Shown in pieces: positions 1-32,030 of a stretch of DNA of 64,000 nt. Source of the DNA: Strigops habroptila. Taxonomy: Eukaryota; Chordata; Aves; Psittaciformes; Psittacidae. The position numbers were made by a program, and so were the translations under genes. Position 1 is the first letter of the stretch, and every line of letters begins with the position of its first letter. The notes below the pieces were generated by a model that saw nothing but the letters and a program-made list of their open reading frames with translations, did no database searches and was not told the origin of the DNA. Location: NCBI RefSeq assembly GCF_004027225.2, contig NC_044284.2, positions 42,642,420-42,706,419 on the forward strand, read 5' to 3'.

Positions 1-3000
1 CATCCAGAAAGGCTGAGCTGCAGCAGGGAGGCACTGGGCTGTGATGCCTCTGTCTTTGTCTCTCCTGAAGGTCCCCGAGCAGCTCCAGCCAAGTTTCTCG
101 ATAGCCAGATCCATCAGAGCGACATTTCCAAGACACCAGCCCAGCCAGGACTGCAGCATGACCAAGGGCTCCAGACACTGCACACTGCTCTTCCTCCCTT
201 TGCAAACCAGCACAGCCATCCCATCCCACCCCACCCACACAGGGCAGTAGATTTTCCTTACACAGGAGTCAGCCACATGGGGGGGGAAAGCCATCCTTTA
301 GTACTGCTAAAAGCTGTAGTCCTGTACAGGGCACCATGCATATATACTCAGACTGCCCACTTGATTTGGTCGGTTCAGAGATGCAGGAACAGCTGGAAGT
401 CAGTCCCCCCTGGGTGCTGTCATCTGGTGATTTTCCCCCTCCTCCTCCTCTCTAGGCAAGGAGGGGTCTGGAGACTGCCTTAACCTCACAGCTCTTGTGC
501 GCAACTTCCAGCTCAGCCTATGAGGGATCAGGCTTGAGAGGTGGACCCCAGCACATAACACCAAGGGGGCTGCAGCAGGGTGTTGCTACCCACGATTTAT
601 ACACATCTACCAGCTCCCACACAGATCACAGTACTGGAGCACTGGTCTCATGCAAAGGATGGTCACCAGGTGAATCACACCTTCACCTCGGGCAATGGCC
701 CTACAAAAGATGGAGGCAGTATTTCAGCCAGCTCAGTGCAGCCTCTGCGGGCCAGGGTTTTCATGATTAGCTCACCCAGGGCTGAGTTAGGTGCAGCAGC
801 CCACATCAGCATTTGAAGAGAATTAAACCAGAGGAGAAGCAGGACTAGGCTTTCTCCTAGCTGTAGGGTCTGCAGGCAGCCAGGTTTACAAAAACGGGGT
901 GGTCTGGAAAAAACAGCACTGAAGAGAAGCAGCCTGCCAAATTAACAAGCCCGCAGCATTGGAAGAGAGGCCACACATTTCTCCCAGCTATCTTCCCACT
1001 GGGGTTGCCCAGTTCTCATGTTTTGCACTGAGGAGCTTGGGTGGACCAGCAGGTCCACACTGTTCACTACTGGAAGGAGATCAGCACTCAGCTTCAGGGG
1101 TGGCTGGCCACAGTCACAGCAATAGACATGGCTCCGGACAGCAGGGAGCCAAATCCCTCCTCCAGCATCACCTTAACTCTGCCCAGCAAAGCAGATGCAG
1201 AACCATGCAGAAGCAGGGAGGTCTGGACCCAGAAGCATGCACACAGGAGACCAAGGAAGAGGGCAGTTATGAGTTGTGCTTCCCTACACACACTCCAGCC
1301 ATCTCCCTTGAGGACAGGAGTCACTGGGCCAGCTAACCAGCATCATCAAGTGCCTTTAATGCCTGAAGCCAAAGACAAACCGCTGCCCACCACTCAGAAA
1401 AATCCCTTTATACCACTTACCCTGTCAAGAACAGACCACCCTCTCCTTCCTGCCACCCTCACAGCTCTTTATAGGCATCAGCTGCTACAGACCCAGCTGG
1501 GCTGGCCAGCCCTGGTAGAGAAGCAAGCCAGAAATCAATCCACAGCCACAGTGCTGTCAAATATCCTTGGGGGGGGATAAAATGCTTTCCCTTTACCACT
1601 GAAATCCCCTAGCCAAGCCTGTCTCAGGTAGAGCTAATTGTACAGAGAGCATAGGGAGAAAGACAAGAGAGGTGTGGGGTGACAGCCACTGGCCTTGCAT
1701 AGGTCTGGGTTGGTCCTTCTCCACCAACACTGACAAATGGCTGGGGATTTATCACGGCTTGTCTTTGTATCATGTTTTCCACCACAATGTACCTCACCAT
1801 GAAATAAAAGCAAACATCTCCTGAAAGAGGATATACACACTGCTTACCATTGCCATCATCAGCTCTAAGGAGTCCCAAATCAGTGTAATTTCTCCTCTGC
1901 CTCCTCCTCCCCATGCCCTCTGGTGCTCCAGGAGGTACCAAGTCTGCACAGCCTCCCCAGCTTCCCAGCTGGGCCTTTGATGGGACAGCAGAAAGCTGAG
2001 TGGGATGGAGAGGGGACAGGCAGAGAACTGAGGCAGCAAAGAGAGCATCTCAGAGAGCTCAGGTGGGATGGTGAAGGTAGTCCAAGGCCCAGCCCAGACA
2101 AGCGGAAAGGCCAGTGGTGGTGGCACTCAGTTTAGAGTCACACCACTGGTGTCTGAAAGTCATCTTAGGTCTATAGGACATGACCTTGAATCACTAAATT
2201 CAGCAGGGAGAAGGAAGCTGAATTGAATGCAATGCAGATCAAACCTTTATAGCTTGGGATTTATTTATTTTATTCCCAATCCAGAACTGCTGTTGTTGAA
2301 CTTCAGTAAAAACTGAAGCAGCCACTACAGAACCCAAACAAAGCCAGGGCAGGAAAACACACTGGCTTGATTTCTGGGTGAGAAACAAACCCAGCTTAGC
2401 ACAAGCAATGGAGTTTGAGGGTTTTTTCATTTTTCTGAGATCCTCATCATAGTGGCTAAACCCACCATTGTTTGGAGTCCCCTCCATGGAGCACCACAGA
2501 GCAAACAGATCGGAATTAATAAATGCTTTGAAACCTTTGGCCTGTGCACTAAAACAAAGCTTGTCCATGTTGGGGGGGACCTGCTGCTAACTCTGAAAGT
2601 TGATGAGATATGACGCATGGCGGGAAAGAAAATATGACACACTGTCTTGCACCAGCCATTCCCAGAGCAAAAGAAAAATGCCAGAGCTTGATCTGAGGCT
2701 GTGAAGGTTTTTATGGGAAACCAATGACTGGATCTTCAAAGTAGTGGCAAGACCCAGTAACAGGAACCTGGCAAGAGCAAAATTCAGAGGAGATAGGAGG
2801 AGCCAGGTTTCAGTAGGAAGCGTAGGTAGCTAGACCCTGGTATGCTCTCTTTGTTATGCCTGAAAAGTGGCTGATGCCTGGATTTTGAAGGCACCATCAT
2901 GACATTGGTCTGCAAGGAAAAGTGACCACATTGGAAGGGACTTAAACTTAGATATTTCTTGATTTTTGAGTTCTTCAGTGCTATTTTTTAGTTCTTTGTG

Positions 3001-5884
3001 CAGCTGTAACTCCACACAAGCTGGGGCTGAATGTGCATGCAATAACAGGTGGGTTTTTTTGGCTTATCCATGATTGACATTTCTACTATTTTATGAAAAT
3101 CAGGTTTTTGCAGGAGTGCAGATTGGGCAAGCTCCAACCGTGCCAAGCTGCTGTTCTTCTGCAGCAGTTCAGCCTGAAGGAAAACTGTACCTGTGAGTTA
3201 TTACTGAATGCTGTGGGATTTGCTCCTCAGGGTGGCTGTAGAGACTTGCCCTTATGCTTTGCAAAGCTTGGGGAAGCACTGCTCTTAAGCAGCATTTGGA
3301 CACCATTGTAGACAGACAATAGACTGAGGAATCCAACAGTTCAGGCAAACCTCAGGTCCTCAATGACTGCAGATAGAGCTCAGTGACTTCTCTCCTCTGC
3401 ATAGGACAGCTGTCTGCTCATGACACTTTCAGACGAGCAAGCAGTCTCTTACAGAATCCATATACCATGTCTCATGGTCTTAACCACCCTACTACCTGCT
3501 AGTCATCTGGAGAAAGAGGACAAGACCTGCTCAAAGTGCAACCTAGAGACCGTGTGGCACAGAACCCAGAAACCACCTTTCCAGGGTCTCAAGGTAGACT
3601 GCTAAGAGTAGGAGTGTCCAGGAGCCACAAATGGCCCCTTTGGAGCAGGAAGTCTCTGTCTTGGTTATCATACCCCACTTCAAAAAGTGACTGTTCATGG
3701 TGCAGGCAGTGGTCCAAGGTCAGCATCAAGACAGTCAAAGGGAATCGCTCATGGGACTTAGCAAGCTCTACTCACACTGACTGCAGTGGCACATGCAGGA
3801 CCATGTGGGCTATGTGCTGGACCCAGCTCTTCTGCCCAGTTTATTTTTCTCTGTTGCCCACATGTTGAACTGTTCTGCCAGTGTGGAATACCAGGGACTC
3901 TGAATTCTTCATCATGGACTCAAGTTAAGCCACCAAGAGGCATTACACTGTCTATGTTAAACCCCTATCGGAGAGGGTTGAGCATGTCCCAAAGATTTTG
4001 GTTGCCTTGGCCAAATTAAATTCCAACCTTGCAGCTCCATGTAAACACAATCACAGCTGCAACAACTGTGTGCTGAGGACAGCCTGTGAGCTCCTGAAAG
4101 AGACAGTGCTACTGGTGTTGAAGCATCCTGTGCCCTCCAGCTGGCTCAGCCTGCTGTGCTACAGTGGCTCACCCCAGAGCCAACGCATACTCTGAGTTGC
4201 CACCAAATGCTGCAGGGCTCCAAATTAGCACTCAGACACCATCTTAGCAAGAGGTCTACTGCAGCATGAGGATCCTCAGGTTTTCCTCTATAGATTTCAA
4301 CAAGAAGCATTAATAGCACATGGTCTATCTTCAGATAGTGGCATCAGGTCCTGCAGCCCTTCTCTGGCTAAGTCTGCTAATGCCAACCAACCTCCTTGAC
4401 TTAAACGATCAAACCTGAGAGCAGGGAGGTCAAGAGAAACTCGGGGCTTCATAATCAGGAAAGAAACCCAACCCAGCTAGTTGGGGACCAGCTCTTAGAA
4501 GCCCACAGCTTCTAAGTTTGTACCAGTCCAGGCTGGAAGTAACCTCTTGCTTTATCTAGCCAGCAGTGTGGGGTGGGTACCATCCCAGCACAGTCTGTGT
4601 GAAGTGTCTCAAATTCCAGCAAAGGTTTTACAATGAGCAGGTTCATTATCCTGCTTTAAATTACTTCCCTTTTAACGGAGAATTACCTTTTCAATTTAAA
4701 ATATCCCCTTGACCAGTGCTTTTCACCTATTTGAAATTCTCCCTGTTCTTTTCAGCATCACCAGAAAAAACAAGCAACTAACTTAGCATTTTCATAATTT
4801 GGAGGGTTTGTTTCTTTTTCCTACTCTTTTCATTCTCTTTCTCCTTCTCACAATGAAATACTAGAGAACAAATCATGTCCCTGGGTGGGATTTTTAACAA
4901 AATGTTTCATTTTTATCCTTCTTTCTTTATCCTGTTGTCACTACTCCTTCCCCTCGAACTTCCCCGAGTCGCTGAGCGGCAGCGTTGCAATCTGTCACAC
5001 GGACAGACGAAGCACGGCTGCATCTCACCGCACTGTCTGCTGAGAGGGTCAGAAGGGGCAGATCACTTAACACTACACCTGTTTTATGAATAATAATGCA
5101 GACAGTTTTGCTGGGTTCCTGGGAGGACATTTTCCCACCAGGATAAGCTCCGCATATTGAACAAATTAATGTCTTTAACTCATTTGACTCTGGTTAGCTC
5201 AGTTGTGGTGGGAAGCTCCAGCAGTGCCATTTGAACAGGGAAAAGATCAGGCAGACCTTTGAAGCAGGTTCATTGAGTGTCTTTTACTTTACATCTCTGC
5301 AAGTCTCACTTATAGAGGCATGAGATTATAAATTTGGGGTTGAAGAGCCTCTTTTCAGTGAAAAAATATGGAGGGGGAATAAAATAAAAATAATTAAAAA
5401 AACCCCCTGAGAACGGGATCTGTGAAGCTTCAGAAAACTGAAAATTATCCATGAGCATGCCAGGTTTGGGTCACCTCAAAATACTCTACCTGAACCAAAA
5501 TGAAGCACTTCAGTTCTTCTCTCAGTGGCTGGACTAGCTCAGAAAACAAAAAAGTACATTAAAAAGTAACTTTTAAAATTACTTTAAAAATTTCAAAGAA
5601 TTCAGAGTCCAGGAGTTTCTTTTTAAGATGGTGGAATGAAGTGTTCTGATTCAAAGCAGCAAATTTCTCCAGGTCGTTCCTTAGCAGGAGCTACAATACC
5701 TGTTCTCTCTTGGCCAGAGAACTGTGCCCATTAGCACAACCAGCAATACCCCGAGTGATGCTTCTGCCCTGATTTGGGCTGCCTAAGAGTCTTGGAAGGG
5801 TCCCTCAGCCCCACCCCAAGCCAGACCTGTGACCGCAGCAAAAGAGGACACTGCTCTGCCAGCTCAAATCAGTGCCTCTCTCAT
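1..5884. other. Intergenic DNA downstream of RXRG, no gene recognised
   Basis: I see no exon with supportable splice sites, no RNA gene and no recognisable transposon in this stretch. The open frames here are all under about 110 codons, overlap on both strands and show no domain or composition signature, as expected for chance frames in DNA of this base composition. The last kilobase is AT-rich, with A-rich and T-rich tracts around 5340-5400 and 5560-5600. In human the gene lying 3' of RXRG is LMX1A, so this may be the start of the RXRG-LMX1A intergenic region, but nothing in the window shows LMX1A. Confidence 0.6.
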
Positions 5885-6171
5885 ATATTATTTTATTTGT
5901 TTTGTTGGCTTTTATTGAGAATGAAAAAATAATTTAAAGCAATTATCTGTACAGGGGGCAGGGGAATGGTTAACTGGTCAGAGGATCTGTGACCTCCCAC
6001 AGCCAGGCCAGGGAGGGTTAGAGGAGGTGATTTACAGCTGTACAAAACACAACAATCCCACCGACGAGGAGCAGAGGGAGGGTGGGAGTTCTCACAGGCT
6101 CAGAGTGGAGGGGTGGGAAGCTGTGCAGGGGCATGGTGGGGACAGGGCCTGGCCAGAGAGTGGCCAGACCC
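5885..6171 (-). other. RXRG: RXRG 3' untranslated region
   Basis: This is the sequence between the RXRG stop codon (complement at 6172-6174) and the first plausible polyadenylation signals. On the minus strand AATAAA occurs at 5911-5916 and again at 5892-5897, so cleavage would fall near 5875-5895 and give a 3' UTR of roughly 290 nt. The exact end is inferred; a longer UTR using more distal signals is possible. Confidence 0.55.
5911..5916 (-). terminator. RXRG: Candidate RXRG polyadenylation signal
   Basis: AATAAA on the minus strand (TTTATT as written), the first canonical hexamer after the RXRG stop codon. A second copy lies at 5892-5897. The T-rich stretch around them on the plus strand makes a chance match possible. 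Confidence 0.5.
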
Positions 6172-27058
<20,887 letters not shown>

Positions 27059-27450
27059 GTTTAATCTTCAGTTCATCGCTTGCCTTTCTAAACACAACTG
27101 TCTCCTCTAACTTCAAAGCTGCCTGGAGTGCAGTGCAGCCCGCTGGGGTCGGGACATGGCTCTGCAGGAGCAGGGGCTCTTGGAGGGTGCCAAGGCAGCT
27201 GCCTGCTCCCGTGGCCTCATCCTTGCTTCACGCTGGCAGCAGCTGCTCGCTGGGATGAGACATGCTCTTGTTCGCTGCCACTCAGGGCTGGCTCCTGTGC
27301 TCAGCTGTCTCTGCTCCCTGCAAATTCACAGCAGACCATTCGGGTAGCATAATCGCCTGGATAAGGCGCCGATCAATGCGTGACAGCTCCGGTATAGATC
27401 ACAAATTGGGAGGGGCAGGGGAGTTTAAGTTGTTTAAGGGAGGAGCATCA
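27059..27450 (-). promoter_or_regulatory. RXRG: Probable RXRG 5' UTR and promoter region
   Basis: This is the sequence immediately upstream of the RXRG initiator. On the minus strand a TATA-like CTATACCGG lies near 27390-27400, preceded by GC-rich CCCCTGCCCCTCCC near 27405-27420. Together they resemble a TATA plus Sp-type promoter about 330 nt before the ATG. The GC-rich stretch 27120-27260 is within the presumed leader. The start site is inferred, and an additional upstream non-coding exon cannot be excluded. Confidence 0.4.
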
Positions 27451-28294
27451 TGGGGAAGGGGGGGGTGCCTTGCTTTTCCACCAGTGGAGACTCAATGCAG
27501 GTTATTAGTTAGACTAAACCCAGCCATGTGGAGGTGTTTCCTGGACATGTGAAGGACCAACCCTCACCCAGAGCCGCTGTGCCCTGATCACGGGCTGGCT
27601 GACCAGGCAGGAGCACATGTGCAACCCAGCACTTTGGGGCTAGGGCTGTGCAGGGCAGGAAGCTCCATGCTCCCATCCTACACCAAGCCCTGCCTCAGCT
27701 GCACTCCTGGCATAAAGTCATGGCCCCTGCAGTGCTGGACTGCAGTCACCCCTAGGAAATGCAGCCAAGTCTGAGGAGAACCAGGACCTTCCTGGGGCTA
27801 GCGGAGCTGGAAGCTCAACTCCCATCCCCAACTCCATCCAAAGGAGTCCAAAAAACACTCAAAGCACCTCACCCCCACAAAAAAAAGAAAATCATCATTA
27901 GCTGTTGCTAAAGCTGTATGAGACGAGAAGGGGAGACATGGGATAGAACCTAGGGGGCTCAATCCATGCCACGGTCAGTAAAGCATTCACAGTCATGGCG
28001 GCGGAATGCAGCAGGCTTCACAGATAGTCCCATATGTACATCCAGAACTTCAATTTAATGCCCACCCAGCCTGACAATAAAGTACTGCAGGAAATAAGTA
28101 GAAATAATCACAAGCAGCCAGTTGCTAGATCGGAGCAAAGCCACATGCAGTCTTCATCACTGCCTCCTCCAGTGACTGGTACTCTGAAGGGGGACCAGTC
28201 CCAGTTCCCTGCCTGGCAAGCTCCCTTCCACCTGCTGCAATTGTGGGGAGAGGCAGGGATGCAGGCAATAGCAGAGCCCACTGCTCCTGGCTTC

Positions 28295-28323
28295 TGACCT
28301 GGGTGACCTCAGGTGAGGTCACC
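28295..28323. promoter_or_regulatory. Cluster of three nuclear-receptor half-sites (DR3 plus ER6) upstream of RXRG
   Basis: Three perfect AGGTCA half-sites occur in 27 bp: TGACCT at 28295-28300, TGACCT at 28304-28309 and AGGTCA at 28316-28321. The first two form a direct repeat with 3-bp spacing (VDR/RXR type). The second and third form an everted repeat with 6-bp spacing (ER6, used by RXR heterodimers with VDR, RAR or PXR). GGTGACCT and AGGTCACC make a perfect 8-bp inverted repeat around a 6-bp spacer. The site lies about 1.2 kb upstream of the RXRG ATG. Function as an RXR-heterodimer element is inference from the motif. Confidence 0.55.
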
Positions 28324-28329
28324 TTGAAG

Positions 28330-31300
28330 GAATGGAGGAGGAAGGAATTTTGCCCAAGGTTGTAAAGTGAGCAGAGACCAAGGCCTGCACTGACTTACAT
28401 GTCTGTTGGAGGAGGAGGTGGGTTACAGCCTTGCCACTGCCACCAGCCATGTGGCAGAGAAAGAAGACACAGGACTAGCAAGGGGCTCTGCCTTCCCAAG
28501 GAGACCACAAACCATCCCCACGTACAGGATGAGGAGCATGCCATGCAAGCAGCAAGACAAAAGGAAGGGGGAACAGCAGATTAGGATGTTTGTCATTCTT
28601 CAAGGGCCTGCTGGCTCTTGGCTCCCTCCAGGTCACCCAAGGGCCCATGCTGCCCTTTGGCACTAAGCATGCTACAAGGGGAAGGCATGCAATATGCCAG
28701 CATAGAACTGTTCACAGCATCCAGCCGCAGCTTAGGCAGATGCTGACTGAGGTGCTGTCAGCCCCGAGGTAATGCTTGTGCAGAAGAAGGAAAGGTTACC
28801 CTTGTTAGCTCTGTTTCTTCCTTCGTTCTCAGGCATTGCCATACCTATTTCTCTCTAACCAGCGGGTTTAAACAAGTATTGGCATTCTGCATAGCCCATT
28901 AGGTGGAGTCCAGGTGTATATGCACTGTTTCTTCTCACAGTTAAAAAAATTAAAAAAATAAAATAAAAAGATCAGTATTCAGAAAAGGTTCTACTAAGGC
29001 AAAAAACCAAGTAACTGCAGTCTTGCAGGGGGAATACAAACAGAAGAGATTGCTCTCGTATTTTCTATTGGCCACCATTCACATCTCATTTGGTTTACTG
29101 CACAAACATTAATGGCACTGCAGAACTATTTCAGTGGAGGAAAGGCAGCTGAGCAGCATGCTTACATGCCCCACTCACAGGCCACAAGTTCCAGTCTATG
29201 GGGAAGGAAGACTAGAGGGTTTGATAGCCAGTACAAGAGCATAATACAGCAGCATCTGACTGTGTGGTGCTATGTCCTGCCCCTCTCCCTGTTCAGCTGA
29301 GCTCGTGTTTTCCCTTGCCACCACCCCAACATACAACAAGAACATCCCCAGCAAATGTCCTCGGCAAGGGCCAGTCCTCCTCCAAATGTTCACAGCAGCA
29401 TCCAGGTGCAGGAGCCATAGGAACAGCTTCTGTTTCAGTGGGTACTGCCCCCCAGTCACCTGGGCATGCTCTCACACACCCCTGGGTCCCTCCAAAACCA
29501 TCTCCACCCTGCACTAATCCAACTGGCATCAGATCTCTGGCAACCACAGGGATTTCTAACCTGTAGGCAAAGTTTGCTATTTCAGGATAACGCCGGCTTT
29601 GCCTCTGGTGCTGTCCTTTAGCAGCCACATTGGGGATCCTCCTTAGGGACAGGAGGCAAAAGCCAGGCACAGAGCAGGGATGCCCCAAGGCCCCGCAGGC
29701 AGAGACCCAGAGTGCTGTAGAGAAGCTGCCTACAAGGTGGCTTGTTTCAATCTTTGGACAGAAAATGAGATTTATCAGCAGGGCAAGTTCTTTTCCTCTG
29801 TGACAAGACTGAAAGAAACATTTTTCAATCAAAAACCCCAACAAACAATCTGCTACCAAAAGAAGTGATTTCCAAACACACACCCTTGATAAGACCCAAG
29901 CCTTCCACAGAAGAGAGGGACTTCGTGCAGCCCCACATGCAGCCTGCCAGAGGGATGTTTCTCTTACCCAGTGTCAGGGGAAAGGTCTGTCACAATGGGA
30001 AGCCTCTCAGCCCAGCATCCACCCAGAGACTTTTCGCATCATCTGTCCATCACCCCACAGAGATGCATCTGACGGGGGTCATCTACCCTCAGTCCCTAAG
30101 TGCCCACCAGCACTCAGAACTGAGCCACTATTTCAGGACAAATCCTCTCTTGCCCAACAGTTTTACTTCCACCTGCTTGAGTCATACCTCGCTATCATCC
30201 CAGCCTGGCTTGTCCCTTGCCTTCGAGCTGGATGAGAGGGCTGTGCCCTCATCCAGCAGCTGTGCGGCAGAGCTGGCTGCACAGCTCATTCAGCCTCAGC
30301 AGCACTGGGACAGGGAGGTGTGAGCAACAAAGCAGCTTCGCGTTTTAAGCACCAACCGTGCTGAGATTTAGTAGTACCATTAATTCTTACTGACTACACG
30401 GGATCTCAGCAGCTTTAATTCCATGCTAATGAAGTTTTAGTGGGGAATTATTTTTATTGGTCTGTCCAGAGCAAACAGCCTGATTTTAGTCCAGCTCTGC
30501 CAGCACCCCCTTTCCCAGCCCTCTTTTCTTTCTCCCAGCTTAGAAGAAAGGGGAGAGGAAATAAGACAAAACATCTCTGAGCTCCTTAAAAAGGTTGGCA
30601 GTCCCAAGCAGTAAGTGGATTACTTTATTGATTTTTAGCAGATCTGGGTTAGTGAGTGCTTAGTGCTGCAGAACACATGCACACACTGAGGAACTCCAAG
30701 GAAACCCCTCCAAGCCCTCAGGCAAGGCAAGCATCAGGCAACTCATTTAGGGGACCACCATGGGTTTTGGGGTATGGAGAGGCTCCAACCCCTGTAACCA
30801 AATCAGTCTGTGACAGAGTCCAGGAACCAGCCCAGTCTCTCAAGAAGTGCTGCAGGACCATACAGAGACAGACCCTCAGTTTCTACTAGAAATAATAGTC
30901 ACTGCTTCAAATTACTGAATTCTTTTTTATCACCCCATACACACACACACACCCCATTATGTAAAAGGAGACGACATGACTGCCACTGTTATTTTAGGAA
31001 GGAATAACACTGCCATGCCACATCCAGATAGGACTCAGTGCTGCTGACTGCCATCCAGCAGCCATACCTTGGGAGCACCAGTCAGAGTGGGACTCCCAAC
31101 AAAGCAGTGCTGATTCAAGCCAAATGAGATGCTAACATTGTGTTGGGGTCACTGACTCACCTCTCAGTTAGCTTTCCAAGGCCATTGCACTGCAGCCAAT
31201 ATTTCAGCAGTGTGTTGGAATAACATCTCAAAGAATTCCTAGTACTACTCCGCCAAGCCTTTTGAGATGCTGGTCTCTGGAGCCAGACCCTAAACATGTG

Positions 31301-31477
31301 AAAGCCTCTCCCATCCTGCCCCAGAACCAGAAAAGCCAGAGAGTAAATAAGGTCTCTTATCCTTGCACATTGTATTGAACAAGGGAAACCCCAAACATCA
31401 CCAAGAATCCCATCAGTCCTCCATCCCATCTCTGTTTAAAGGCAGAGGCATTCTTTGGTCATGCATGTGGCAACAGC
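28330..31477. other. Intergenic DNA upstream of RXRG
   Basis: No gene is recognised. The stretch 30340-30470 is AT-rich with several TAAT cores and looks like a candidate regulatory element. A short CA run lies near 30940-30955. Open frames up to 196 codons (29293-29883, minus) have no recognisable domain and are treated as chance. Confidence 0.5.
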
Positions 31478-32030
31478 ATAGAATCACAGAATCGTAAGGG
31501 TTGGAAAGGACCTTAAGATCATCTAGTTCCACTCCCCCTGCCATGGGCAGGGACACCTTGCCCTAAACCACGTGGTCCAAGGCTCTGTCCAACCTGGCCT
31601 TGAACACCGCCAGGGATGGAGCATCCACAACCTCCCTGGGCAAGCCATTCCAGTGCTTCACCACCCTCACTGTAAAGAACTTCTTCCTTATATTTAATCT
31701 AAACTTCCCCTGTTTAAGTTTGAACCCATTACCCCTTGTCCTACCACTACAGTCCCTAAGGAAGTCCTTAGCATCCTACAAGGATGCTAAGTCCCCCAGC
31801 ATCCTTGTAGACCCCCTTCAGATACTGGAAGGCTGCTAGGAGGTCTCCACGCAGCCTTCTCTTCTCCAGGCTGAACAGCCCCAACTCTCTCAGCTTGTCT
31901 TCATATGGGAGGTGCTCCAGCCCTCTTATCATCCTCGTGGCCCTCCTCTGGACTTGCTCCAACAGCTCCATGTCCTTTTTATGTTGCATAAGCAAGGTGG
32001 CAGCCCTCGTAACCTTACAGCTGCACATGC
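31478..32030 (-). mobile_element. CR1 LINE, 5'-truncated, with end of the reverse-transcriptase ORF
   Basis: The plus strand starts with the reverse complement of the CR1 3' terminus (AGAATCACAGAATCGTAAGG, GGTTGGAAAGGACC). It continues through the typical CR1 3' UTR. On the minus strand 31768-32028 encodes the C-terminal end of the CR1 ORF2 polyprotein, with [38 protein letters not shown] and [11 protein letters not shown]. The copy is about 550 bp, retains only the end of ORF2 and cannot transpose. The frame is readable over about 85 codons, which suggests moderate age. Confidence 0.95.

Noticed and set aside
30940-30956. Short CA dinucleotide run
   Set aside because: Only about seven to eight units; below what I would call a microsatellite of note.
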